A DNA stretch of 64,000 bases, taken from NCBI RefSeq assembly GCF_034263275.1, contig NZ_CP139559.1, positions 4,216,001 through 4,280,000 on the forward strand, written 5' to 3'. Both the position numbers and the translations under genes were made by a program. The notes under the pieces were generated by a model. It worked only from the letters and a program-made list of their open reading frames with translations, had not been told where the DNA came from and searched no databases. Positions 8,778 to 16,649 of the stretch are shown here, in pieces (within the stretch, counting starts at the first letter, position 1; each line of letters starts with the position of its first letter). The DNA comes from Mucilaginibacter sp. cycad4. Lineage in GTDB: Bacteria; Bacteroidota; Bacteroidia; Sphingobacteriales; Sphingobacteriaceae.

Positions 8778-8785
8778 CAAATATA
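8778..8785 (-). promoter_or_regulatory. Candidate promoter -7 box of the nuo operon
   Basis: The minus strand reads TATATTTG, an exact TAnnTTTG. Its 3' end is 4 bases from the nuoA ATG, so initiation at the usual distance would fall at or next to the start codon and give a leaderless or nearly leaderless mRNA. No clear TTG is found at -33. Chance occurrence in AT-rich DNA cannot be excluded. Confidence 0.4.
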
Positions 8786-8901
8786 CTAATGCCTTAATAA
8801 TAAAAAAGTGTGATTTATAAGGTTGTTAATCATTTCTGCAATTCAGTACTAATCTTGATAACAAATTATCGTTCCAAGTCAATTTTTCAAATTAGGTTAA
8901 C

Positions 8902-8928
8902 AAAAAAGGCCTCTTTTGCAAGAGGCCT
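8902..8928 (-). terminator. Rho-independent terminator of the TonB/TPR operon
   Basis: There is a perfect 9-bp stem (AGGCCTCTT at 8907-8915 with AAGAGGCCT at 8920-8928) and a 4-base loop. On the minus strand it is followed by six T residues (8902-8907). It lies 20 bp past the stop of the TPR gene and separates that operon from nuoA. Confidence 0.85.
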
Positions 8929-8948
8929 CTTATACTTTTCAAGTTTAA

Positions 8949-10643
8949 TTATTTGCTTTTACCGGCTCCGCCTTTGCGTTGAAAGAAAGCTACCGCCTGT
9001 TTGTTGGTAGGATCATTCTCTCTCGCTTTAGTAAAGTTTTCAGTTGCTTTAGCATCATCTTTTTCTTTGTACTCATAATAAGTACCTAAGTAAGCATAAG
9101 CGTTGGCAAGGCTCTTTTTAGCTTTTTCGTCTGGGGCACCTTTAGCAACTACCAACTCAATGTATTTTTCGTAGAATGGCTTAGCATAACCGGCAATGTT
9201 ATTACGATCTTTTTCTTTCATATCGTTAACATAAGCACGGTACAGGTAACCATCGGCTGTGGTTGGGCTTTTCTGATTTACATAGCTAAATGCTGAATCG
9301 GCCCTTACAAGTAATGAATCGGCATTTGGTTTCTTTTCGTCATAACCAAAATAATAGCTGATACCTTCGTAAAAATAATCAGTAAGCTTTACGTTACGGC
9401 CGGCTTTTAAAGTAACCTGGCGATATGCGTCACCTGCCTGCTCATATTTTTTCTGGTGATATAAGGCTTTGGCAATTTCGCCGTAAACATCAGTTTGAGT
9501 GCTGTCAAGCTCCAAAGCTTTTTTCAGGGTGTTAATACCTACTGAATCCTGACCTGCGGCCATCTGCAAGCGTCCCTGGTATAGATAATCGCGGGGAATA
9601 ATACGTTTTGGATCAGCTTTCTGGAACCAGGTATTAATTGCAGTTAAACCGTTTTGGTAGTCTTTGTTTTCGTAAGCGGCATAAGCCAGGTAGCGATAAA
9701 CCCTTGTATTGGTACTTGCTGATTTTGACAGGTCGGTTGCTACCTGCTGTAAGGTTTTGTAATCACCTGCAAGGATCAGGAAGTCAGCATAACGCATTTG
9801 AGATTCTACCGACTGATCAGTTAAGCTCAGGTATTGTTTGTAATGATCAACAGCCTCCTTAATTTTAGCTGAAGCCATTTTGGGGTCAGTTAATGACCAG
9901 CGCAGATCGGTTTCAGCCCATTCGCGGTAAGCGGGGCCATAATTGGCGTTGATAGCCAATGCATCTTTAAACTGTTGTTCAGAACCATCAAAGTTATTAG
10001 CAAACTTGTATAAAACACCGGTTGCAACTTTAGCAGCAGGGTTTTTAGGATCAAGCGTAGCAGCATCAGAATAGTTTGAATAAGCTTCGTTGCTTTTTAA
10101 TACCGAGCGGTAAGCATCACCTAAAGCGATAAGCAGATCAACGTCTTTCGCGTTAATAGCTTTTCCTTTGGTAAGCACAGCAATAGCTGCATCAGCATCG
10201 GCAGGTGCTACTTTTTTATCTGAAGTGGTAGGCAAAAGGTATGACAAACCTACATAAGTATAAGGTTTTGTATCCTTCGCAGCCAAAGATACAGCCTGGT
10301 TAAAGTTAGTTGTAGCACCGGCATTATCTTTATCCAAACGGGCAACAGCACCCAAACCGGCATAATTTAACGCAGATTTCGGATTTGCAGCAATCCCCTT
10401 ATTGAAAACGACTTTCGCCGAATCAGAATAGTCCTGTTTAATGTACACCCAGCCCAGGTAAAAAAAGTTTTCGTCTTTAGTTGGCTGAGTTGTAGTAAGC
10501 GTTTTGAGCATCGACTCTGCTTTCTGATATTGTTCGGCGTCAATAGCTTTTTTGGCGTCGGCAAGACTTTGCGCAAAAACTGATGATGAACCTAAAAATA
10601 CCAGTCCTAATGAAGCCTTAGCTATTTTACTGATCATTTTCAT
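8949..10643 (-). CDS. Secreted TPR-repeat protein
   Basis: A 564-aa protein with an N-terminal signal peptide (hydrophobic run then SSSVFAQ), followed by a long array of tetratricopeptide-like helix pairs. Examples are FFYLGWVYIKQDYSDSAKVV near 60-80 and IAKALYHQKKYEQAGDAYRQ near 390. It is likely periplasmic. It is the last gene of the exbB-exbD-exbD-tonB cluster, 17 bp after the PstS-like gene, and is followed by a terminator. A scaffold role around the TonB machinery or its substrate-binding partner is an inference from position. The start could be Met1 or Met3. Confidence 0.85.
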   Translation of the reverse strand: MKMISKIAKASLGLVFLGSSSVFAQSLADAKKAIDAEQYQKAESMLKTLTTTQPTKDENFFYLGWVYIKQDYSDSAKVVFNKGIAANPKSALNYAGLGAVARLDKDNAGATTNFNQAVSLAAKDTKPYTYVGLSYLLPTTSDKKVAPADADAAIAVLTKGKAINAKDVDLLIALGDAYRSVLKSNEAYSNYSDAATLDPKNPAAKVATGVLYKFANNFDGSEQQFKDALAINANYGPAYREWAETDLRWSLTDPKMASAKIKEAVDHYKQYLSLTDQSVESQMRYADFLILAGDYKTLQQVATDLSKSASTNTRVYRYLAYAAYENKDYQNGLTAINTWFQKADPKRIIPRDYLYQGRLQMAAGQDSVGINTLKKALELDSTQTDVYGEIAKALYHQKKYEQAGDAYRQVTLKAGRNVKLTDYFYEGISYYFGYDEKKPNADSLLVRADSAFSYVNQKSPTTADGYLYRAYVNDMKEKDRNNIAGYAKPFYEKYIELVVAKGAPDEKAKKSLANAYAYLGTYYEYKEKDDAKATENFTKARENDPTNKQAVAFFQRKGGAGKSK

Positions 10644-10660
10644 CTTTATTTAGTTATAGT

Positions 10661-11581
10661 TTACTTTTTTAAAATTATCTCTCTCGGGGGAATTGAATCA
10701 GGCAATAAACCCGATTTCAATATTATCCGCTGCCCCACATCACTGGCTAAGAACGTAACAAACCCAGCTGCTAAACCATTCTTACTTGAACAATTGATCA
10801 AATATAAACTCCTGCTCAAGGGATACTGTTTTAAGACAAGTGATTCTTGTGAAGGTTTAAAATATTCATTAGGATACTGCTTGTTTCCTTCATCTTTAAC
10901 CCCTACAACATTCACCTTTTCAACATAACCCGCATACTCTTTTTCAGGGTTATTAATCCAGCTAAAACCTATAATGCCTAATGCATCGGGATGTTCGCTT
11001 ACATATTTAATAACCTCAATATTCGATTTAAGCGCGTATATGTTTTTCTGTTTAAACTCCTTATTACCAGAGAAATCCTTCAAATATCTTACCAAACTTG
11101 AATTCGGGTTATCAAAAACTATAGTTTTGTTTCCGTTCCCCTCGCCCTTAAGCTCCTTTTTTAATTGAGCAACAGTAATAGTAGTATCATTTGATTCCTT
11201 ATTAACAATTAATGTAATTGCATCAACTGCAAAAGGAACAACCTCAACACTCAACGTACGACGGGTTATTATATTACGCTCCGCAGTATCAAGCGGGCGC
11301 GATAGTACCGCAAGCCTAACACTGTCATTTAACAACATATTTACAGCCTGGTTTTCTGTTTTATAAATAAATACCGGGTCGGCGTTGGGGTACCGGCTTC
11401 TGTAAACATACTCTTCCTGTGCTACTATAGGCGAAAAAGATTCATCGGCCACAAAAGTTGCTCGTCCGGCGTTGAAGCTGTCGGTTGGTACAGATTTTAC
11501 TTGTTTCTGCTTGCAAGCCTGTAAACCGGCTATTAAAACAACTAAAACCAATACATGTGCAACCCGTAAATTAATCTTCAT
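10661..11581 (-). CDS. PstS-like substrate-binding lipoprotein
   Basis: A 306-aa protein with a lipoprotein signal (LIAGLQACKQ, Cys23 as the likely lipidated residue). The rest resembles the phosphate-binding-protein class of periplasmic binding proteins. Features include a serine-containing loop NPNSSLVRYLKDF, a middle LGIIGFSWINNPE segment and a C-terminal YPLSRSLYLINC segment of PstS proteins. No ABC permease or ATPase is adjacent. It overlaps the upstream 76-aa gene by 11 bases. Phosphate is the usual ligand of the family; here the ligand is unknown. Confidence 0.8.
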   Translation of the reverse strand: MKINLRVAHVLVLVVLIAGLQACKQKQVKSVPTDSFNAGRATFVADESFSPIVAQEEYVYRSRYPNADPVFIYKTENQAVNMLLNDSVRLAVLSRPLDTAERNIITRRTLSVEVVPFAVDAITLIVNKESNDTTITVAQLKKELKGEGNGNKTIVFDNPNSSLVRYLKDFSGNKEFKQKNIYALKSNIEVIKYVSEHPDALGIIGFSWINNPEKEYAGYVEKVNVVGVKDEGNKQYPNEYFKPSQESLVLKQYPLSRSLYLINCSSKNGLAAGFVTFLASDVGQRIILKSGLLPDSIPPREIILKK

Positions 11582-11801
11582 ACTGATCCTTCTTAAACAA
11601 TCTTGAAAACCTTAAAACCGCGTAACCGATAATAAACGCACCGAAAAGTAAACGTTGATAATGTTGCAGCTGCAGCGGGAGCGCATCCCAAAACATGATC
11701 ATAAGACCTAAAACCACAAAGCATATAAATGCAGCAGTTCCTAAAATAAGCAAAAACCGCCTTTTGGGCGATTTTTGCTCTTTATTGTAATTAAATGGCA
11801 T
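11571..11801 (-). CDS. Small two-helix membrane protein
   Basis: A 76-aa protein with a basic N-terminus (NKEQKSPKRR), two predicted transmembrane segments (about 15-38 and 48-64) and a charged tail (RLFKKDQYED). I do not recognise a named family. It is wedged between tonB (3 bp away) and the PstS-like gene (11-bp overlap), so it is clearly part of the operon. It is probably an inner-membrane accessory of the TonB system. Confidence 0.75.
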   Translation of the reverse strand: MPFNYNKEQKSPKRRFLLILGTAAFICFVVLGLMIMFWDALPLQLQHYQRLLFGAFIIGYAVLRFSRLFKKDQYED

Positions 11802-11804
11802 TAC

Positions 11805-12635
11805 TTATTCTTCAGATGCTAAAGTAAAGCTGATTGGAACACTGTATTGTACACGAACCGGACGACCGTTTTGTATACCCGGTTTCCATTTCGGTGAGTT
11901 TTTCAATACACGAACTGCTTCTTCGTCACAACCGCTGCCGATGCCTCTTACAACCTTAATATCGGTTAAAGAACCATCTTTTTCCACAACGAATGTACAA
12001 ATTACACGCCCCTGCGTATTGTTTTCACGGGCTACAGCCGGATACCTGATGTTTTTGCTCAAATACTGACCAAATTTCTCTAAACCGCCGGCAAATTCAG
12101 GAACTTGCTCAACCGAAGTAAAGATCTGGTTAGGATCGGCTTCTACAACCTGTTTCACGTCTGAGTTACCTACCGGCTCATCAATTCTGATTTCAGCGTT
12201 AGGATCACCTTTTTGGTCTTTTTGACCTGGGTCGGCAACAGCAAGCTCTTTTACTGTTGGCGGATCTTTCTCCTTAACCTCGTTATCTGGTTTTACAACC
12301 GGAGGAGGGAAACGCACCTGGTCAACCTTTGGTTTTGGTGGTTCAGGTGGCGGCGGAGGTGGTTTCTTGGTTTGGTCAACCGGTGGCGGAGGTAACAGAA
12401 CCACGTCTGTTATCTTCACTTTTTGGTCTTTCTCTGGAATAAGACCTTTGATCTTGTTGATGATAGTTGGCAAAGAAACTATAAATACAAAAACCACAAT
12501 AGCAATAATCAACGACTTGCTGGTGTTTTTTGAATTTTCTTTTCTTAGCTCGTAAGCGCCATAGGCTTTATTACGATTACTAAAAACAACGTCGATCCAT
12601 TCCTGCTTTAGTATGTCTAATTTTGATCCTAACAT
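11805..12635 (-). CDS. tonB: TonB-family energy transducer
   Basis: A 276-aa protein. A short cytoplasmic part contains FSNRNKAYGAYELRKENSK, typical of Bacteroidota TonB proteins. A single transmembrane helix near 45-60 follows, then a proline-rich periplasmic spacer (PPPPPVDQTKKPPPPPPEPP near 85-105) and a C-terminal TonB domain from about 190 (RYPAVARENNTQGRV, DEEAVRVLKNSPKWKPGIQN). It couples the proton-motive force, harnessed by ExbB/ExbD, to outer-membrane SusC/TonB-dependent transporters. Confidence 0.93.
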   Translation of the reverse strand: MLGSKLDILKQEWIDVVFSNRNKAYGAYELRKENSKNTSKSLIIAIVVFVFIVSLPTIINKIKGLIPEKDQKVKITDVVLLPPPPVDQTKKPPPPPPEPPKPKVDQVRFPPPVVKPDNEVKEKDPPTVKELAVADPGQKDQKGDPNAEIRIDEPVGNSDVKQVVEADPNQIFTSVEQVPEFAGGLEKFGQYLSKNIRYPAVARENNTQGRVICTFVVEKDGSLTDIKVVRGIGSGCDEEAVRVLKNSPKWKPGIQNGRPVRVQYSVPISFTLASEE

Positions 12636-12675
12636 CTGTTAAGGCTTTAATGGAAATTAATAACGTTATTTAATA

Positions 12676-13221
12676 CTATTTATTATCGTTGTACAAGCCG
12701 TCTTTCTTCAACAGTTCGACTTCAACCGGTGATATATCAACAATGCCATATGCTTGAATATTAGCAATGTTAATTTCATCAAGCGTGCTCACCATATTTT
12801 TATATTTTGATTTATCGCTTGGTTTTACCACAACAAACATATACTTGCCCGTTTTCTGCTGTACTTCTTTACTTTTTTCAATTAACGTTTTACGCAATCC
12901 ATTCGGACCGTAGTTGTCAATTGTTGGTGCCGATTTTCCCGGCTCGCCGATGTACCACTCCAACTTATCATCGCTTCCCAATAAAATGGTCATCGAACGT
13001 GAAGCGGCAACATCCATCTGGTCTTTTGTTTTCTCATCCTTATCAGGCATAACCAGGTCCATCGCTTTTGGTTTAGCGAGTGTAGTGGTCATGATGAAGA
13101 AGGTGATCAACAAGAAAGCCAGGTCAACCATCGCGGTTAAATCTACACGGGTCGATTGCTTTTTACTGCGAACCTTACCGCCTTTGTGTTTGCCTCCCCC
13201 GGAGGTATCTAATTCTGCCAT
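12676..13221 (-). CDS. exbD: ExbD-family biopolymer transport protein (second copy)
   Basis: A 181-aa protein with one N-terminal transmembrane helix preceded by STRVDLTAMVDLAFLLITFF, which carries the essential membrane aspartate of ExbD. A periplasmic domain follows. It starts 6 bp after the upstream exbD. Two ExbD paralogues are commonly paired with one ExbB in this phylum. Confidence 0.92.
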   Translation of the reverse strand: MAELDTSGGGKHKGGKVRSKKQSTRVDLTAMVDLAFLLITFFIMTTTLAKPKAMDLVMPDKDEKTKDQMDVAASRSMTILLGSDDKLEWYIGEPGKSAPTIDNYGPNGLRKTLIEKSKEVQQKTGKYMFVVVKPSDKSKYKNMVSTLDEINIANIQAYGIVDISPVEVELLKKDGLYNDNK

Positions 13222-13227
13222 GGTCTT

Positions 13228-13854
13228 TTATTTTTTAGCTGTAGCACCACTGGTGCTGCCCAAATCCGTAATTAAACTAAACTTGTTAACTTTTTGCTTT
13301 TGCAAAATACCGATAACATCCTTTATAACCGGATATTCTTCTTTGCTATCACCTTTAATAGCCAAACGAAGCTCCTTGTTATGTAAGGCTTTGGTAGCTA
13401 TACGGGCCTGATATATCCAGTTTTTAAGTTCGCCTGATACAGAATCTCTCGGGATACCTGGTTGGGCGTACTTTTTTTGCTGGTCAGCAGATAATGCAAT
13501 AAACTGTTTCAACTGGTTCATTGGCACGCCAAATGAATTGATAGAAGAAAACCGGGTTTGCTCTTCAGGAGTAAAGGTCATATGATATATCGAACCCATC
13601 TGGTTCAACATTTCCTTACGGATATCAACACCTTCAACACCGAAGAAAGCTTTTTGACCACCTACAGATACTGTAGCAAAATCAGACTCAGGCACTGGCT
13701 GCTGGATTGAAGACTTTGGTATATCAATAGGTACCGGATCTTCGGTTTTTACTTTTGCGGTCATGATGAAGAAAGTAAGCAACAGAAACGCCACGTCGCA
13801 CATAGCGGTCATGTCAATTGCGGTGCTCTTTCTTGGAACTTTTATCCTTGCCAT
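13228..13854 (-). CDS. exbD: ExbD-family biopolymer transport protein (first copy)
   Basis: A 208-aa protein with the ExbD signature STAIDMTAMCDVAFLLLTFF just before and within its single transmembrane helix, and a larger periplasmic domain than its neighbour. The periplasmic part carries an insertion (about 85-150) not present in short ExbD proteins. It is 86 bp from exbB. Confidence 0.92.
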   Translation of the reverse strand: MARIKVPRKSTAIDMTAMCDVAFLLLTFFIMTAKVKTEDPVPIDIPKSSIQQPVPESDFATVSVGGQKAFFGVEGVDIRKEMLNQMGSIYHMTFTPEEQTRFSSINSFGVPMNQLKQFIALSADQQKKYAQPGIPRDSVSGELKNWIYQARIATKALHNKELRLAIKGDSKEEYPVIKDVIGILQKQKVNKFSLITDLGSTSGATAKK

Positions 13855-13940
13855 GTTAAATTTCTTAAAAATATATAGTGATCGGTATTAACTATCTTGC
13901 CCCTAACTTATTGTGCATGAGGCATAGCACTAATATATTC

Positions 13941-14774
13941 TTATTTGTTTTTGTGAGATGAAGCAAATGTTTGTACGATGCTAAATCCGGTTTCGTCAAT
14001 AGCGTAAGTCAACTTATCAATTTTTGATGTAAATACGTTGTACATAACAATTGAAATAGCTGAAGTACTGATACCGAATGCAGTGTTGATCAAGGCTTCA
14101 GAAATGTGAGCAGATAGTTCAACCTGGTTAGGTACACCGGCAGTTGCTAATGAAGAGAACGCTTTGATCATACCCACAACCGTACCTAACAGACCTGTCA
14201 ATGTACCGATAGATACCAAGGTAGCGATGATAGTTAAGTTTTGCTCAAGCATTGGCATTTCCAAAGCAGTCGCTTCTTCGATATCTTTTTGGATAGCTAA
14301 AGTTTTTTGATCAACGTCAAGGTTTGGCTCAGCTTCCATTTCGCCATATTTTTTCAATGCTGATTTGATAACGTTAGCAACAGAACCTTTTTGTTTGTCG
14401 CACTCTGCAGAAGCACCTGCAATGTTACCGGCATTTAAAAGAGATTGAATTTTCCTTACGAAACTGTCAACACTACCAGTACCTGAAGCTTTGCTGATAA
14501 CGATAAAACGCTCGATAGAGAAAACGATAACCATTAATAAGAAACCCATGATCACCGGTACGATAACACCACCACTGTGAACTGTGCCGAATATGTCTGT
14601 TGGGTAAGCATTAACATCACCACCTTTAAAGTGGCTTGGGTCGCCTAAAATGAATATAAAGATACAAGTTGTAACAATAAGACAGATTGGAATGGTTAAA
14701 GAAGCAAACATGCCAGATGCACTTGAGCTTTCTTTCTTAACAGGAGTAGTTGGTTTTGTTGGTGCGTTTGCCAT
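13941..14774 (-). CDS. exbB: ExbB/TolQ-family proton channel protein
   Basis: A 277-aa protein and the first gene of the operon. A long N-terminal region has a first hydrophobic helix. It is followed by the MotA/TolQ/ExbB domain with conserved LEQNLTIIATLVSIGTLTGL, LLGTVVGMIKAF and EALINTAFGISTSAI. It forms the pentameric motor with ExbD. A good -7 box lies about 75 bp upstream. Confidence 0.93.
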   Translation of the reverse strand: MANAPTKPTTPVKKESSSASGMFASLTIPICLIVTTCIFIFILGDPSHFKGGDVNAYPTDIFGTVHSGGVIVPVIMGFLLMVIVFSIERFIVISKASGTGSVDSFVRKIQSLLNAGNIAGASAECDKQKGSVANVIKSALKKYGEMEAEPNLDVDQKTLAIQKDIEEATALEMPMLEQNLTIIATLVSIGTLTGLLGTVVGMIKAFSSLATAGVPNQVELSAHISEALINTAFGISTSAISIVMYNVFTSKIDKLTYAIDETGFSIVQTFASSHKNK

Positions 14775-14847
14775 TACTTTTGAATTTTTAGTTTTTGTTT
14801 TTGTTTATTTTATAAGTTAGTTAAAATGCGCTGTTTGTTGGGAATAA

Positions 14848-14855
14848 CAAAAATA
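14848..14855 (-). promoter_or_regulatory. Candidate -7 box of the exbB-tonB operon
   Basis: The minus strand reads TATTTTTG, an exact TAnnTTTG match. Transcription would start near 14841, giving a 5' leader of about 67 bases before exbB. The -33 element is poor (GGTTT rather than TTG). Confidence 0.45.
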
Positions 14856-15204
14856 GAATTTTATTGAATTAAAAAAACCATTTATGTTATTCTTTACAAT
14901 TTTTTAATACAGAATATCATTCTGTGTATTGTTGGTGAATATAAACGCAACATTACAATTTTATTGTGTGTTACCAACACAATTATATGCAATGAAAACC
15001 ATTTTTTTTAAAAATAGCAAGTGATAACATATAAAATTTGTGTTACCAAGCTAAAAATGGCCCGTTTTTTTTAAAGTTTATAAAAGATGCCTGCACCTTT
15101 TAACTATGATGCAAGCTTTGTAACACATAGTTGTACATTTTGTTTAAAAGTGCATCTTTCAAATAATTCTGTTAAACTACGGTTTATAATTGTTTATTTT
15201 CAGA
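14856..15204. other. AT-rich intergenic region upstream of the exbB operon
   Basis: There is no gene. The sequence is very AT-rich with runs of A and T. GTTACCAA occurs twice (14970 and 15042 areas), and ATTGTTGGT near 14928 can pair with ACCAACAC near 14972. It separates exbB from the SUI1-like gene, both on the minus strand, so it must hold the 3' end of one transcript and the promoter of the other. I see no clear rho-independent terminator. Confidence 0.5.
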
Positions 15205-15540
15205 TTATCCGCCGGCTTTTTTAGCTTTATATCCGTCGGTTTGCAATAATACCAGTATTTTATCCCTGAAATCGCCCTGGATCAGGATTTCGCCATCTTT
15301 AACTGAGCCCCCAACCCCGCATTTTGATTTTAGTTTTTTCCCCAAGGCTTCCAGGTCGGCACCGGCGCCAATAAACCCGGCAATGCGGGTAACCAGTTTG
15401 CTGCCTCCTTTACGATCAAGATATATCTTAAGATTTTGCTGCTGTGGCGGCAAGGTTTCCGCCCCTCCCCCACCGTTTTCCTGGTATTGAAAATCAGGGT
15501 CGGTTGAGTAAACTACACCTGTAAAATTTTTCTTAGCCAT
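15205..15540 (-). CDS. SUI1/YciH-type translation initiation factor
   Basis: A 111-aa protein of the eIF1/SUI1 fold. The C-terminal part shows the family pattern: KIYLDRKGGSKLVTRIAGF, LGKKLKSKCGVGGSVKDGEI and IQGDFRDKILVLL. ATG at 15540-15538 is preferred over the upstream TTG at 15549 because it lies 5 bases after the dagK-like stop. Bacterial YciH affects start-codon fidelity; its exact role here is unknown. Confidence 0.88.
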   Translation of the reverse strand: MAKKNFTGVVYSTDPDFQYQENGGGGAETLPPQQQNLKIYLDRKGGSKLVTRIAGFIGAGADLEALGKKLKSKCGVGGSVKDGEILIQGDFRDKILVLLQTDGYKAKKAGG

Positions 15541-15545
15541 ATTGA

Positions 15546-16433
15546 TCAATTTTTAAATGACGGGCCAACTATAACTTTTAATGAATTTGGCAATATATTA
15601 ATATCTATGCCGGTACCCGCCACCTGGGGCTCGCCATCCAGATGGATGGGGCCGGTATGCTCCCTTTTTATCAGGATTTGCTTACCACGGATAATTTCGA
15701 CATATTTTGAACTTTCGGTTGCTTTAATTAACATGCGCATACTCATCTCCGGAAACCTCCACAGCGGAAAAGGCTTTATCACACAAACATCCAGCAAACC
15801 ATCCTGCAGGCTTGCCTTGGGCGATATATGTACGTTATTGCCATATTGTGAAGAGTTGGCTATACTGAGCATAAATGCTTTATAATCATATTTTTTTCCG
15901 TCGATATCAAGGTGATAGTTTTGCGGCTGGTAGCCAACCACCTCTTTTATCGACGATTTTATATAACTGATAAAACCACGCTTTTTACCGTGCGAAAAAA
16001 TCTCGCTGATGTGGGCGTCAAACCCCATACCCGCCATATTAAAAAACGGCTGCCCGTTAACCCTGGCCGAATCAATAATTTCGGTACGGCCGGAAGCAAG
16101 ATTTTGAATGGCACTCTTTGTATCCATAGGGATCCCCAAAAACCTCGAAAGCCCGTTACCCGAGCCAAAAGGCACTATGCCAAGCGATGTATCCGTATCC
16201 ACAATAGCCGAAGCCACTTCATTAACCGTGCCATCGCCGCCAACGGCCACCACGGTATCAAATTTGCCGACAGCCTCGGCCGCTATTACCCGCGCATGGG
16301 CTATGCCATCGCTAAAAGCTATAACCGGCTCCATTACACCGGCATCAACGGTATCTTTAATCAGTTCAGGCACCCCGTCCTTCTTCTTCCCGCCCGAAAT
16401 TGGGTTTATTATAAATAACGCTTTCCGTTTCAA
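15546..16433 (-). CDS. Diacylglycerol kinase family protein (YegS/BmrU-like lipid kinase)
   Basis: A 295-aa protein starting MKRKALFIINPISGGKKK, the phosphate-binding start of the DAGK catalytic domain. The catalytic GGDGTVNEVA near residue 65 and the PFGSGNG lid are clear. The C-terminal beta-sandwich ends with a typical HLDGEP motif. It probably phosphorylates a lipid or sphingoid substrate, which the sequence does not specify. It is cotranscribed with the SUI1-like gene and divergent from metK. Confidence 0.88.
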   Translation of the reverse strand: MKRKALFIINPISGGKKKDGVPELIKDTVDAGVMEPVIAFSDGIAHARVIAAEAVGKFDTVVAVGGDGTVNEVASAIVDTDTSLGIVPFGSGNGLSRFLGIPMDTKSAIQNLASGRTEIIDSARVNGQPFFNMAGMGFDAHISEIFSHGKKRGFISYIKSSIKEVVGYQPQNYHLDIDGKKYDYKAFMLSIANSSQYGNNVHISPKASLQDGLLDVCVIKPFPLWRFPEMSMRMLIKATESSKYVEIIRGKQILIKREHTGPIHLDGEPQVAGTGIDINILPNSLKVIVGPSFKN

Positions 16434-16507
16434 CTATATATATTATTTCAATCGTCAAAAGTAAATGTATTTTCGGCTTTGTGAAATTTGTTTTATTTTT
16501 ACCGCCC

Positions 16508-16583
16508 GAATGTGGACTGATTTAATGCTCCTTTTACGATGGGGCCGGATTGCAACCACGTAAAAAAGTGCTAAAACCATGCT
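16508..16583 (+). promoter_or_regulatory. SAM-II-type riboswitch upstream of metK
   Basis: The leader contains, in order, the conserved SAM-II strings CTGATTTAA (16517-16525), GATTGCAA (16548-16555), CACGTAAAAAA and GTGCTAAAA (16568-16576). P1 is formed by TGTGG (16511-16515) and CCACG (16556-16560), flanking the CTGATTT loop exactly as in SAM-II. An extra hairpin, GCTCC with GGGGC (about 16527-16545), fills the loop. CCAT (16577-16580) can pair with ATGG (16539-16542) as part of a pseudoknot. It ends about 67 bases before metK, so control of translation or elongation by S-adenosylmethionine is the expected mode. The call is from memory of the consensus, not a covariance search. Confidence 0.8.
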
Positions 16584-16649
16584 TCTTTTTACTGCCAGAT
16601 CCGTCTTAAAACCCTCCCAGTCGATTTTTACTTTACTTATTTAAATTTT

